From Strobilurus pachycystidiatus (lineage: Eukaryota > Basidiomycota > Agaricomycetes > Agaricales > Physalacriaceae), in the NCBI GenBank assembly GCA_019915135.1, contig JAHLMK010000037.1, forward strand, positions 1-64,000: a stretch of DNA of 64,000 bases. The letters run 5' to 3'. Of this stretch, positions 32,709 to 43,900 are shown one piece after another. The notes beneath the pieces are model-generated. The model was given only the letters and a program-made list of their open reading frames with translations. It did no database searches and was not told the DNA's origin. Position numbers and translations under genes: made by a program. How positions within the stretch are numbered: the first letter of the stretch is position 1; each line of letters opens with the position of its first letter.

Positions 32709-34205
32709 TTAAACTAGGGAGAGGAGTTGTAATACAGCGTCATATGTGGGTCCACAGTGTTGCTTGAAATAATCATGCACTTGACAAGAGATATTAATCG
32801 TACGGAGGGTTCCAAAATTAACGCGTGACTCGAGGACCTTGAAGAGGCCAAAGAACAACGCTTCCGTCTCATCTTCATCGGGGGCTGGTAATTTCTCGCT
32901 TCTGATGCTGTCCGACTCATCACTGGGGAGGTAATGGATCGTGAGTAGGGCCAAATGTGGCAAAGGGGGTGTATGGTCGTGAGCAATGCTCAGGGCCTGG
33001 ATAACGAGGGGAGAGGTGTTGACAGAGACACTGATGGTGAGGTGGTCGACATTGGGGACGGTTGCCAGGAGCTCAGATACACCGGGTGCGTCTTCATCGT
33101 CCTGGAAGACCTCCAGGTTGATGGTCAGTGATCGCAGTTGCACGGGGAGGACGGTGGGCAAAAGGTGGAAGTAATGGTAAGACCGATCCAGTGTGAGTGA
33201 GAAGGCGGCCAGACGAGGCACTTTCATTTTCCCAAGAATGTGATCGATATCACCGCCTGACTTTGTGAAGGCCGCCGTTTCGAGCCGAGGGAAGTCGAGG
33301 TGGTGAGGGAGGGTGTCTTGCGTGAGCGACTTGCCACCGTGGTATATGTGTATTTCCCGGAGCGCTGCCATGCGACGCACGACCTCCAACGCAAGGAGCG
33401 TATTCCTGCACGTCAGGCGTGTAATTTGCTCGGGGGAGAAAGCAGGTAAAGGGGCCTGCTCCCCGAACATGTAAAGCTCCCGCAAGAGAGGAGAGTGGAA
33501 TTGGGGAGGCTCGCGGGGTATTTTGTCTGATGACGAAAGAAGAAAGAGGGCTTGGAGGGAGGACAATGTAGGGAAGGCGCGGAGTGTAGCCTCCGAACAC
33601 ATCACGCGGCGCCAACGATGGGAGGTTGCGCGGAGTATATCCACGACGCGTGCATGTGGAATTTTCCCTATGAGAATGAGGTCGAGTCCGGCAGTAGTGC
33701 CGGCCCTCTGAATCTGTAGGCTGGTGACGAGGGCGAGATGACCAGGTTGCGCGTCGAGGAGGCCGATGTGTGCGGGATAACCATGGTGCAGGGTGAACTT
33801 GGTCCAGAGGAGGGGATTAGAGAGGGCGACCCCGCGCCATGTCGCGCATACTTGGCTGACAAACCAAGGACTGACAAGATAATCGGCGAACGGAGAATCA
33901 CGAAAGAGGGAGCCATAGCGACCATTAATCTCTACATCAATGCGTTCTCCTACACAATCTTCCCACGACACGGTCAAATAGAGGAATACGGTAACAAGGA
34001 TGTCATTCGGGAGCGCGCGAATGGGAGCCAAGAGGCTTTGCAAGTCACGGAGCTCTCCCACGGCTTGGGCGCGCTGCCAGGGGAGCTGTTCGTATTCGAC
34101 GACCTGCCTGCACTTGTCTTGGATTTGGGATTGTATGTGAGCGCGGTTGAACGCCTGGTTTTCACGGAGGTAAGCCTGGAGCGCATCGGGGCGTACATAG
34201 GACAT
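32709..34205 (-). CDS. F-box/LRR-like protein, tandem paralogue 1
   Basis: Single-exon frame of 498 residues, starting MSYVRPDALQAYLRENQAF. An N-terminal coil (QIQDKCRQVVEYEQLPWQRA) leads to the F-box LLAPIRALPNDILVTVFLYL (about residues 70-90), then PWFVSQVCATWRGVALSNPL and LWTKFTLHHG. The rest is a leucine-rich C-terminal domain with blocks such as HRWRRVMCSEATLRAFPTLS and LFLLSS, ending HCGPTYDAVLQLLSLV. Likely a substrate receptor of an SCF ubiquitin ligase; the substrate is unknown. It shares start, length and domain order with the two genes to its right. A conserved 33-bp block lies 36 bp upstream of its ATG. Confidence 0.9.
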   Translation of the reverse strand: MSYVRPDALQAYLRENQAFNRAHIQSQIQDKCRQVVEYEQLPWQRAQAVGELRDLQSLLAPIRALPNDILVTVFLYLTVSWEDCVGERIDVEINGRYGSLFRDSPFADYLVSPWFVSQVCATWRGVALSNPLLWTKFTLHHGYPAHIGLLDAQPGHLALVTSLQIQRAGTTAGLDLILIGKIPHARVVDILRATSHRWRRVMCSEATLRAFPTLSSLQALFLLSSSDKIPREPPQFHSPLLRELYMFGEQAPLPAFSPEQITRLTCRNTLLALEVVRRMAALREIHIYHGGKSLTQDTLPHHLDFPRLETAAFTKSGGDIDHILGKMKVPRLAAFSLTLDRSYHYFHLLPTVLPVQLRSLTINLEVFQDDEDAPGVSELLATVPNVDHLTISVSVNTSPLVIQALSIAHDHTPPLPHLALLTIHYLPSDESDSIRSEKLPAPDEDETEALFFGLFKVLESRVNFGTLRTINISCQVHDYFKQHCGPTYDAVLQLLSLV

Positions 34206-34240
34206 GACTGTTTGAAGGAAAATGGTAAGGCATGGGAATA

Positions 34241-34273
34241 GTGATAAATGGGGTCACTTGTTCCCACGATCAG
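34241..34273 (-). promoter_or_regulatory. 33-bp promoter block, copy 1
   Basis: Plus-strand text begins GTGATAAATGGGGTCA and ends GTTCCCACGATCAG. It lies 36 bp upstream of the ATG at 34205 and is repeated with few changes before the next two F-box genes. Confidence 0.75.
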
Positions 34274-34553
34274 CTGTATGCAAACAGATTACATATAAAG
34301 AATTTGTGTAGGTCGTTCGTGTCAATGCGGCAGGGACAAGCGCATAAGCGCTCCGTTCGCAGGCAGGGACCAACCATTCATCAAGGGCTCTTGTTTATCA
34401 ACATCCACCAGGATCATACGAAAGAAGACAGTCGACGGGAGGGATAAGAACTGACAGGATTTATGAAGAAGAATCAAGGACTGTTTGGGCATGCATTCCG
34501 ACATTCTGATCCAAAAGATCGACCTCGCATTGATTCATACGTTTACAAAAATC

Positions 34554-36044
34554 CTAAACTAGGGACAGATGTTGTAATACAGTGTCATATTCACAACGAC
34601 AGTGCTGTTTGAAATAATCGTGGAGTTGGCAAGACACATGGAGCGAGTGGAGGGTTCCTTGATTAACGCGCGACTCGATGACCTTGAAAAGGCCTGAGAA
34701 CAGCGTATGCATATCATCTTGGAGTATTGTGTCATCGCTGTAGGCGGTGTCTGTGTCGCCGCCACTCGGCAGGAAGTCTATGGCGAGGACTGCCAAGTGT
34801 GGCAAGGATGGGGGATCGTTGTCTACGACATTCAAAGACTGGATAACGAGTGGAGAGGTTTCGACGGAGACAGTGATGGTGAAGTGGTCGACATTCGGCA
34901 CGGTTGCCAACAATTCCGATAGCCCGGGTGCATCTTGGGCGTCCTCGAAGACTTCCAAGTTCAGTGAAAGTGAGCGCAGTTGCCCGGGGAGGGCGGTGGG
35001 CAGCTGGTGGTAGTGATAGCGAGCGCGTTCCAATGTGAGTGAGAAGGCGGCCAAGCTAGGGGCTTTCATTTGCCCAAGAAGGTAATCAATATCACCGCCT
35101 GATTTTGTCGAGAAGGCGGCCGTTTTGAGCCGAGGGAAGTCGAGGACGTGAGGGAGGGTGACTGGCGTCAGATAGTGGCCACCGTATATAACGTCTATAT
35201 CGCGGAGCGCTCCCATTCGACGCACGACATCTGACGCCATGAGCCTGCTCGTGCACGTGAGGCGTGTGATCTGCTCGGCAAGTAGACCAGGTAGAGTGGC
35301 CCGTTCCCCGAACATGTAGACCTCCCGCAGGAGGGGTGCGTGAGGCGGAGTCTTTCGCGACATTGTGCCTGAGGACGAGAGGAGAAAGAGGGTATGGAGG
35401 GAGGACAATGTACGGAAGGCGCGGAGTGTGTGCTCTGAACACATCAAGCGGTTCCAACGATGGGAGGTGGCGCGGAGTATAGCGATGACGCTTGGGTCGA
35501 TCCCCCCTACGAGAATGATGTCGAGTCCGGCGGTAGCGCCACACCTCTCGAGATGCAAGCTGGTGATGTAATCGAGATAGGTCTCAGGAACGGGTGTTTG
35601 ATTAGTTAAGGCGTGTAAGCCTTCGTACAAGGTGACTCTGTTCCAGAGAAGGGGGTTGGAAAGCGCGACTCTGCGCCAGGTGCCACATACTTGGCTGACA
35701 GCCCACGGACTGCCAAAGTATTCGTTGATGGGACGACGGTGTGAGCGGAACGACGCCCTGTGTTTTAGCTCCAGCGAGATCTGGGTTTCGACCCATTCTT
35801 CCCACGACACCGCGGAGTAGTGGAAGATTTGAACGAGGATATCATGCGGGAGCGAGCGGATGGGAGCGAGAAGGCTTTGCATGTCTTGGAGCTCCCCAAA
35901 AACTTGGGCGCGGTCGCGGAGGAGCCGATCGTATTCCTCCACCTCCATGGACCTCGCTTCAATACACGTTTGGATGTAAGGGCGACTGAACGCGTCGTTT
36001 TGACGAAGATAGGCCTGGAGATCATTGGGGCGTACATAGGACAT
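34554..36044 (-). CDS. F-box/LRR-like protein, tandem paralogue 2
   Basis: Start set at MSYVRPNDLQAYLRQNDAFS (36044), which matches its neighbours; the open frame extends 57 nt further upstream. F-box LLAPIRSLPHDILVQIFHYS, then PWAVSQVCGTWRRVALSNPL and LWNRVTLYEG. The C-terminal leucine-rich part has HRWNRLMCSEHTLRAFRTLS and LFLLSSS, and ends RCEYDTVLQHLSLV. About 496 residues. Intact, with no internal stop. Same predicted role as its neighbours; the LRR-like half differs most between paralogues, consistent with changing substrates. Confidence 0.9.
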   Translation of the reverse strand: MSYVRPNDLQAYLRQNDAFSRPYIQTCIEARSMEVEEYDRLLRDRAQVFGELQDMQSLLAPIRSLPHDILVQIFHYSAVSWEEWVETQISLELKHRASFRSHRRPINEYFGSPWAVSQVCGTWRRVALSNPLLWNRVTLYEGLHALTNQTPVPETYLDYITSLHLERCGATAGLDIILVGGIDPSVIAILRATSHRWNRLMCSEHTLRAFRTLSSLHTLFLLSSSGTMSRKTPPHAPLLREVYMFGERATLPGLLAEQITRLTCTSRLMASDVVRRMGALRDIDVIYGGHYLTPVTLPHVLDFPRLKTAAFSTKSGGDIDYLLGQMKAPSLAAFSLTLERARYHYHQLPTALPGQLRSLSLNLEVFEDAQDAPGLSELLATVPNVDHFTITVSVETSPLVIQSLNVVDNDPPSLPHLAVLAIDFLPSGGDTDTAYSDDTILQDDMHTLFSGLFKVIESRVNQGTLHSLHVSCQLHDYFKQHCRCEYDTVLQHLSLV

Positions 36045-36084
36045 GGCTGTAATGGGAAAAGGAATGTTTGGACCGTGAGAAATT

Positions 36085-36117
36085 GTGATGAATGGGGTCA
36101 TTAGTTCCCACGATCAG
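36085..36117 (-). promoter_or_regulatory. 33-bp promoter block, copy 2
   Basis: Begins GTGATGAATGGGGTCA and ends GTTCCCACGATCAG; 41 bp upstream of the ATG at 36044. Confidence 0.75.
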
Positions 36118-36216
36118 TAGTGGTCTTTGGCTGGGACTCATGCAGGCAGATGATGGGGGATGAGGATTACAAGGGCCAAGGGCTGGGTCATCCGCTTCGC
36201 ATTGAGTCATAAGTGT

Positions 36217-37725
36217 CTACAGATGTTGAACTACAGTGAGAACCCGTAATACATTGTCGTATCTAGATCCACAGTGCTGCTTGAAATAATTGTGAACTTG
36301 AGAAGAGAGATCAAGGCCGCGGAGGGTTCCATGAGTAACACGCGACTCAATGACTGTGAAAAGGCCGGAGAACAGCCTGTGCATCTCATCTTCATGAAGG
36401 GCTGGTGTTTCATCGCTATAATCGCTGTCCGTGTCGTCATTCGAGAGGAAGTCAATGGTGAGTAGTGCCAAGTGAGGCAAGGAGGGTGGATGGTTGTCTT
36501 CGATGGTGAGACTCTGTATAACGAGCGGAGAGGTGTCGAGGGATACAGTGATGGTAAAATGGTTGACATTGGGCACGGATGCCAGAAATTCAGATACGCC
36601 GGATGCTTGCTCGTCAATAGTGAAGACCTCCAAGTTGAGTGTCAAGGTGCGCAAGTGCACATGGGGGTTGGTGTGCAATTGGTAGAAAGAAGGGTGCACG
36701 CGGTTGAGGGTCAGGGTAAGGTTGGCCAGAAGAGGCGCATTCATGTGACTCAGAATGTGGGCCATATCGTCGCCTAACTTTGTAAAGGCCGCCGTTTCGA
36801 GGAGACGAAAGTTCAGTTGATGAGGGAGGGTGTCTGGCATCAGGGAGTTGCCACCGTAGATAACGTGTATCTCCCGGAGCGCTGCCATGCGATGCACGGC
36901 CTCCAACGCAAGGAGTGTGTTCCTGCACGTCAGGCGTGTGATGTGCTCCGGTATGAAATCAGGTAAAGGGCCCTGTTCGCCGAACATGTACACCTCCCGC
37001 AAAAGAGGAGCGTGGAATGGAGGAGGTTCACGGGGCTTTTTGTTTGATGACGAAAGGAGAAAGAGGGTCTGGAGGGAGGACAATGTAGGGAAGGCGCGGA
37101 GTGTAGGTTCCGAACACATCACGCGGCGCCAACGATGGGAGGTTGGGCGGAGTGTGGCGACGACACTTGGGTCTGGGATCCCCCCTACGAGAATGATGTC
37201 GAGTCCAGCAGTAGTGCCACACCTCTGGAGCTGCAGGCAGGTGATGAAGGCTAGCTGGTTCTCAGGCACTGTTCGGAGACCATTCAATGATGTGTGGCAA
37301 CCATAGTTCAAGGCGAACGTGGTCCAAAGCAAGGGGTTGGAAAGCGCGACTGTGCGCCATGTGGCGCAGACCTGGCTTACAGGCCACGAACTGCCATAAT
37401 AGTCTTCAAACGGGGGACGAAGGAAGCGGAGGTGCCGATCATTGCTCAGTTCCTCGGGAATCCGTCTTCCCACCCTTTCATCCCAAGACACGCAGAGATA
37501 TTGGAAGATTGTAACGAGGATATCAGGCGGAAGCGAGCGAATGGGGGCGATGAGGCTTTGGTTGTCTAGGAGCTCTCCCACGACCTGGGCGCGGTTCCGG
37601 AGGAGCCAATCGTATTCCTCGACCCGCACGGACTTCTCTGCTATGCTGGATTCGATGTCAGCGCGGTTGAACGCCACATTTCCGCGGAGGTAGGTCTGTA
37701 GCTCATCAGGGCGAGCGTAGGTCAT
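36217..37725 (-). CDS. F-box/LRR-like protein, tandem paralogue 3
   Basis: 502 residues from MTYARPDELQTYLRGNVAFN. F-box LIAPIRSLPPDILVTIFQYL, then WPVSQVCATWRTVALSNPL and LWTTFALNYG. The leucine-rich C-terminal domain holds HRWRRVMCSEPTLRAFPTLS and LFLLSSSN and ends HCGSRYDNVLRVLTVVQHL. Intact single exon. It is closer to paralogue 1 in the segment around EPPPFHAPLLREVYMFGEQ. Likely an SCF adaptor like its neighbours. Confidence 0.9.
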   Translation of the reverse strand: MTYARPDELQTYLRGNVAFNRADIESSIAEKSVRVEEYDWLLRNRAQVVGELLDNQSLIAPIRSLPPDILVTIFQYLCVSWDERVGRRIPEELSNDRHLRFLRPPFEDYYGSSWPVSQVCATWRTVALSNPLLWTTFALNYGCHTSLNGLRTVPENQLAFITCLQLQRCGTTAGLDIILVGGIPDPSVVATLRPTSHRWRRVMCSEPTLRAFPTLSSLQTLFLLSSSNKKPREPPPFHAPLLREVYMFGEQGPLPDFIPEHITRLTCRNTLLALEAVHRMAALREIHVIYGGNSLMPDTLPHQLNFRLLETAAFTKLGDDMAHILSHMNAPLLANLTLTLNRVHPSFYQLHTNPHVHLRTLTLNLEVFTIDEQASGVSEFLASVPNVNHFTITVSLDTSPLVIQSLTIEDNHPPSLPHLALLTIDFLSNDDTDSDYSDETPALHEDEMHRLFSGLFTVIESRVTHGTLRGLDLSSQVHNYFKQHCGSRYDNVLRVLTVVQHL

Positions 37726-37763
37726 ATCTGGTCGGAAAAATGAGTGTTACATCGTGGGAAATC

Positions 37764-37796
37764 GTGATAATTGGGGTCAATTGTTCCCACGACCAG
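37764..37796 (-). promoter_or_regulatory. 33-bp promoter block, copy 3
   Basis: Begins GTGATAATTGGGGTCA and ends GTTCCCACGACCAG; 39 bp upstream of the ATG at 37725. Confidence 0.75.
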
Positions 37797-37799
37797 TAA

Positions 37800-39213
37800 T
37801 GCACAAATCTCCGAATGAGGACGGAAAGCGGGAGAGACTGATTGGGAGGTGTTGGCCCGTGAGGTTGGGAACAATGATGTATTGTGTAATCCGGTTGTCG
37901 GGAATTCGAAGAAGGAACATCCCCAGTCAGCCACAGTGTGATAGAATGTAACTAAGGGGGCGCCCGGGATGGACCACTCTTGAGTAAATGACAAGATGAT
38001 TGGACACTAATGTTGCCTCTCAGCCATCACTCCGACGCTCACTGTCGCTTTAGCGAAGACATTGCTATGCGCAAAGGACAAGCTCCACACGACGAGGCGC
38101 CTGTAGGGCAAAACTTGGTGTCTTGTCTTCCCCAAATGATTGGCTTTTCCCGCTTTCTGCATTATGTGCTACGCGGTCTAGTTGGCCTCTGAAAAAAAAA
38201 AAATCCATGATCGCGCTCGTGGTGTAGAATTTTTGTACTACCTAGGCTGATCTGTGCAGTTGTGAGAGGATCGCTCGCATTAGCTGGCTATGGCTTCAAC
38301 ACATTGGTCCGGCTTCCGCTATGTTCAAGGCAGCGACTTGGTTTCATGGATTTCACAGGCGGTTTGCCTTCGAAGACTTCCACCGGCAAGTAAGCCTGCG
38401 CAACCGGCTTCATGTTCAGTCCACGTTGTGAACCGGTCTCGCTCAGGATGTCGCCGCTGTCTGCATATTTCTCGCCACAAAGACAGAGGGTTGTGGTCGC
38501 AATGTCCGCGAGGTGTCCCGTACGTGCCAATCAAAGATAGACGGCCGAGACGTCGGCGACATTTCGGGGGAGGGCAAGGTTAGTGCCAACAATGGCTACT
38601 CATACAATCGTGCTGACAAGTGGCCATGGGCGTAAAGATGACCACATAAAGTGTGAAAGCGACTGTTGATGACCTGGGTGTGGTGGTGGGCAAAATGTGT
38701 ACGTATGTAATACAGCCACTCCCACCAGTGAGGAAGGTTCGGTGCAAAGAACGCCTTACTGCCCACAGAATATTATATATGAACGGCCATGAATGAGAAC
38801 GCCAGCATGATGTCGACCGAGTGATTGACCCTGATAAAACATATGCTTGTTCGCGACGATCAATGTCTGCGAATTAGGAGTTGTGGCCATTGCAAAAGCT
38901 GACGGTGGGAGCGGGGCTGCTCACGCAACCCCTTCCGGTATAGACAGTACTGAGGTGTGACGTAGTGACTGAATGAAACTGCTTGTTCACGACTACCAAT
39001 GTGTGCGAATTAGAAGTTGTCGCCATTGCAAAAGCCGACGGTGGGAGCGGGGCTGCTCACGCAACCCCTTCCGATATAGACAGTACCGAGGTGTGACGTA
39101 GTGACTGAATGAAACAGACAGCCGTACCTGACACGGCCAGAGAAAAAGGGAACTGTGACAGGATCATGGTGACAGTCAGCAAGCAGGCACACATGAAGTT
39201 AAAAGATGCTTGC
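37800..39213. other. gene-free stretch with tandem repeat
   Basis: About 1.4 kb without a convincing gene. It contains the 136-bp tandem duplication and its hairpins near 38845-39115. An A-run of about 12 sits near 38193. Confidence 0.5.
38845..39115. repeat. 136-bp imperfect tandem duplication
   Basis: Copy 1 is 38845-38980 and copy 2 is 38981-39115. Both start GCTTGTTC(G/A)CGAC, contain GCCATTGCAAAAGC and the hairpin GGGGCTGC-TCAC-GCAACCCC, and end GTGACTGAATGAAAC. They differ at roughly ten positions, so the event is older than the 67-bp duplication at 8.4 kb. Confidence 0.9.
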
Positions 39214-40565
39214 TCATTTGGGTAGTAGAGCTTCGAACATATCAACATACGGACGTAGTGACGTGTGTCTCCAAACTGACGACGGTAGTGAGTGCTTGTT
39301 GGTGAGGATGGTGGTTGTGCTTACGCTGCCCCTCTTGTACAACAGAGGTCCTTGGCAATTCCTCGAGCTCATTGAGAAGCTGGGCTAGCGTCGGCACAGT
39401 CATTGGGTCGAAGTCATCGATCTTGTTGGCATCAATGGGAACACAGATTCGACCGGTTTTGGGGTGGATGCAGAAAGGTGCTTTGAGAAGGTGGTTTTTG
39501 AATTTTGAGACATTACCGTCAAGGCGTGGGTATGTGTGACTCAAAATGATGGCTTCTATTGCGGCCTTGAGGAGGGCCTAAGAAAAGATTACATTGCCGT
39601 ATCTGGTTGGAATTGCCACCCACTCGATCCTGAAGAGACACTTTGCTCATGCAGGTGTGGAGATCCCCCCATTTCTCCACGGAGCTGCGATTGGGGCCTT
39701 GCAACCATAGTTTGCGCAGGGTTGATACAATTTCTGGGTGCGGGATGAGCTCCAGGAGAACCTCAGCACCGGCCCGCGAACCAAAGGTGTTTTGGTCCAC
39801 AAGGATGACACGAGTGAAGGTTTCGGTGAGCACCTCCATCACGGCCCTGTGTGCAGGATGAGTCCACATCGCACACGAGCTACATATTACTTACTGGACG
39901 GAGGGATGGAGGGAACGAGAAGGCGGCGGGACCTTCTTGTCGACTCGTGGGTGCAAGGTGGGCATTTTAAAGGTGAGCCAACCAACGATGGCCTTGCGTT
40001 GGTCATCTCTTAGGTTTAACGCCTCACTGTCGGAAACCCATAAGTGAATGCCCCGGCGACCAGAGTAAATCCAAAGGAGTCGTTGATATCCAAAGGAGTC
40101 TCGAATTTCCTTGTCTATAACGCGCACTGCTACGGAGATGAACGCCCAACAGCGTCGACAGATGGAGGCATGTGAGCAACATGTCCTTACGGAGTCATAA
40201 TCCGTCAAGTCAATGTCGAACACAAGCTCCCTGCGCAAAGCCTGAAAGTCTTCTGGTGGAACGTCCCTTCTGAGACGGGGCTGGAAGAAATAGATTAGGC
40301 ATTGCTTCGGGTGTTTCGATCGACCGACCTCGTGCGTGTATACAGCCCCAATATCAATACGGCTAGGATTGAGCTCAAGAACCTTCCGTTGGAGCGCTTC
40401 GTGCGTGCCAAAGGATTGGTAGCGGAGGAAGACATCTCCAGGAAGCGAAAAGGCGAATTCTCTGTGCGAGAATTCTTCGCGCCGCTCAGACTGCTGGTTG
40501 AGCCATGTGCATACAGCTGGGAAGGGATAGAGGGATCGGTAAAAGGCTCCCATTTGAGTATCCAT
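39214..40565 (-). CDS. PRI1: DNA primase small catalytic subunit
   Basis: Archaeo-eukaryotic primase that makes the RNA primer in the polymerase alpha-primase complex. Start placed at MDTQMGAFYRSLYPFPAVCT (40565). Family blocks in order: HREFAFSLPGDVFLRYQSF, LNPSRIDIGAVYTHE, the catalytic ELVFDIDLTDYD, the zinc motif RTCCSHASICRRCWAFIS, IYSGRRGIHLWVSD with the catalytic Arg/His, WLQGPNRSSVEKWGDL, YPRLDGNVSKFKNHLLKAPF, CIHPKTGRICVPID and DDFDPMTVPT with the third acidic residue. Introns near 39894, 39650-39580 and 39325-39280 all keep frame; the last exon reads TSLRPYVDMFEALLPK. About 410 residues, normal for the family. Divergent from the gene at 40957; a short upstream exon cannot be excluded. 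Confidence 0.95.
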
Positions 40566-40956
40566 TGGGGTGAGGATTCGGGAAAGTATGGAGCACGTGA
40601 TGTCATCCCTAAACCTCGGTTCCCACGGTAAGTTTTTTACTCTTGGACAAATGATTGATCCAGACAAGGACACAAGGAGTGAGTAGATCTCTCGATCAAT
40701 GGAATCAATCGCTCAAGCATTGACGGAACAGAGAAGGGCGATCATGATTCGCTCTATGAGGCGGGTGAGCGATGGTCCCTTCCGTGGAATAGTGAGAATA
40801 CACCCATAATTGCTTTGAGAGAGTCCCCTAAGCTTCCGAATTGCAGGCTTGTCGTTTAGCTTGACAGAGGAGGAGAAACGTACGTGGACGCTGAGTTACT
40901 GGAATTGACACTAATTTTTTTAAATTTATGTTTGATTTTTTTTCCATGGCATGCAG

Positions 40957-43900
40957 GCCAAGTCCCAAAGAACTACAAGTATGAGGCGGCGGACCCCGCG
41001 TTGGATCCAAAGGTCGTCAATTTCGAGATGGAGTGGAAGGAGGAAGACATTTGTCTGATCCCCTGGGCAGCCGACTTGCCGCAAACTTTGTCACCAAAGC
41101 AAATCGACCAGCCAGATGATGTTTTCCCGCGTTTACCCCAAGCTCCGAGTGCCCACTTGGCGAGGAACAATCGCTGGTTGTGTGGGTGGGGGTATGTGCT
41201 GGACAGGGAATACCCGACTAGGGAGATGGAGAAGTCCCGTCTGGTGAGGACAGTCATCCCCCCGCTGAGGCGAACCTTGGGTACGGATGGATCCCTGACA
41301 CCCCAGCCGCTGGCTTCCATGATTGCGGTCGAAGTCGGCGTACCATACGTCGTTCCGGCAGCGGGGACCCCGGAGTTGTTGATCACCGTTGTCTGTGTGC
41401 ACGACAGAGGCTCTATGTTGAGTATCCTACCGCCCAGGTTTCACAAGGACATAAATAGGAATTTGGACAGGCTGCTCCAGCTGACATGGGGTTGGAAGGA
41501 CGGAGATGGCGTCTACCATCGGGGCCTGGCGGATGCTTCTCTTCGGGGTAATGATCGCCACACGCGGGGAGCTCGGCAGGCGGCCAAGGAGAAGAAGAAG
41601 GATCGTGGCTCGAAATCGACATTGGTGACAGTGAAAGGCTTGGCGCAGGAAGGCGGGGAGGTTGGGAGAGCTGAGGAGGACGAAGATACGGATTGGAGCG
41701 CGGATGAGGCCGGATATGAGGCGCCACTGCCCGCTGGAATGGCTGATGACGAAGCCCGTTATGTCGCGAACGTCAGCAGTTCCTTGGCGGCTACCGTCCT
41801 GAACTTGAGGGACGGATTCCTGCATATGCCGAAGAACGTGCGGGACAGCGACATACTCGACGTGGAGTGGGAGGCAGGAATCATCCTAAACTACTTCTGG
41901 TCCTTGTTGATGCCTGTTTCCTTGACACGCTTCGAATGGGAGAATATCCGATTCCAGATGAGCAGGAACAATGTGTTCTGCATCGGTGGGTTTGGGCTAG
42001 GCGCCGTCATGATACAGGCAAACCGATCTATGGTCCTCGCTCTGGAGATGCCTGCTGAAGGGACGGACTTTGTGGAAGCGCTGACGTCCTTGGTTGTCGC
42101 CATTGGGGGTCACCACGGTCGAGAGCACGGGGACAACAAAGACGCGCCAACGGCTTTCACAAAGTGTACATTCCTCTTCCGTCTGCCCAAGCAGCCAAAC
42201 GCATTCGCTGGGTCCTTCCACTTTCTCCGCCATGGCTTGTACATCCCCGAATTGAACGCTGCCGCCTGCTTCGCAATCTTTAACGGCCGTGACCTCCATG
42301 GGGGGGAGAGTCCCGGGGTGATTGGGGAGAAACTCAGCACATTGTGCGAGCCAGACGCACCTTTGGCCGAAATCCGCACGATATGGGAGACAGTAGGCAA
42401 GGCGAACAGGATGGTGCTGGTAGAGTACATCAGTGCCGCGGCGATGGACCGCACCGTCCCCATCGCTGTCCAGCAACCGACGGGACGGGGAAACGATTTG
42501 CACAAGCAGGACCTCCCGTACGTGCACTCGTATGATGAGTATGGAAGGCATCATATGGGAGACGCCTACGATTACTACCTGAGGAAGGAGACTGAAATCG
42601 GGCAGATGATGGCAGGAATGGGTTGTTTGGATGAGAATCCATTGCGGGACAGGCAGGCCGTTGTCCACAAGCTGTTCGGATGCACGAGACAGAATGATTC
42701 GTATCCTACGGTGGCGAGCATGGGTTGGGAGGAAATCTGGGTGCGGCGACGCGTTTACAAGTGGTATTGGCTGGCCTGCCGGCAACACTACATTGCCATA
42801 ACGATGAAGGAGTTGGGACAGTTGAGGAAACCCAAACAATTGGCCCGTGCGACGCAGGCGGATGCACAGGTGGACGAATGCCCCAAGAAGGACAGTGCCG
42901 TCGCGGTCCAGAATGGCCCTCGGGCACGCGTCATTCAGCGCCCTGTTCGCCAAGGTCCTGCGATCGCCGAGGATGTCGTGATGGCAGACGGGACGGTTGT
43001 CAACAACAATCCTCAATTCACCGAGGACGTCGTGATGGCAGATGGAACGATAGATGCCGACGACGCACCGGGCGGGGGACACCTTCACGATGAGGAGGAG
43101 GAGGAGGAGGAGGAACCAGTCCCGGGTTGGCGTTTCACTTGCCAAAGCGCTGATCAGCAGGGGAGAAGCGCGAATGAGGGATCGCCAGCGGAGGGAGACA
43201 AAGGCGTGCCCCGCAGTACCAAGCGCTCAAAGGATTTGAAGCCGACGAAAATTTTGAGTACCAGAGTGATTCAGCAAAAGGTAAGTCGCAGGTTCTGGCA
43301 TGTGTGATGCTCCTCACCCTTGACGCTCGGTAGCGGCACTATCAAGTGAAGTGGGAGGACGACTCAGTGACAGACGTACGAGACACTTCACTGGCGTGAG
43401 TATTTCTCCATGTACTGATGAGAATCAACTTACGCTGGGTGTAGAAGTCGCACAGGAGCGCGACTGCTGTTGTTGTTCTGTCAGGACCATAATCTCCCCA
43501 TCCCCAAAATCTGCGAGTGCGCGTATCCGCGTGAGGGTCTCACTACGGATGTGGGGGGCAAACAGACAAAGTGGAACACAGTAAAGCTTTCGACGCTGGT
43601 CGCGAGGCTGGAGCTGACCAAGCATTACGAGGACGCAGTGGCCAGGCGGGCCTATATCCAAACTAGCGTCGACCTGCGTGCTCTGTCGTCAACGAAAAAC
43701 TCAGCGGGCAGGCTGTTAACCGAAGCGACCGCCATGAGCGATTACGAGGCCAACGTTGGGCAAGGGGACGAGAATTGGACGGTGGACAGCTTGTTGAAGG
43801 TCATCCAATGGAACGTCGGGGCGGCGAAGACCATTCGTGCCACCAGCGTCACCTCTGCTGTCTCCCATGTTCTGATGTTGAGCGCCGACGCCCACCTGTG

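Noticed and set aside
38905..38965. Helitron 3' end (GC-rich hairpin then CTRR)
   Set aside because: A CTGA follows the first hairpin at a distance, but the second copy and the 17.2-kb copy have no CTRR in that place.
41997..43145. 382-codon minus frame
   Set aside because: Antisense shadow of the dioxygenase-like exon; Arg/His/Leu-rich text typical of the complement of a GC-rich gene.
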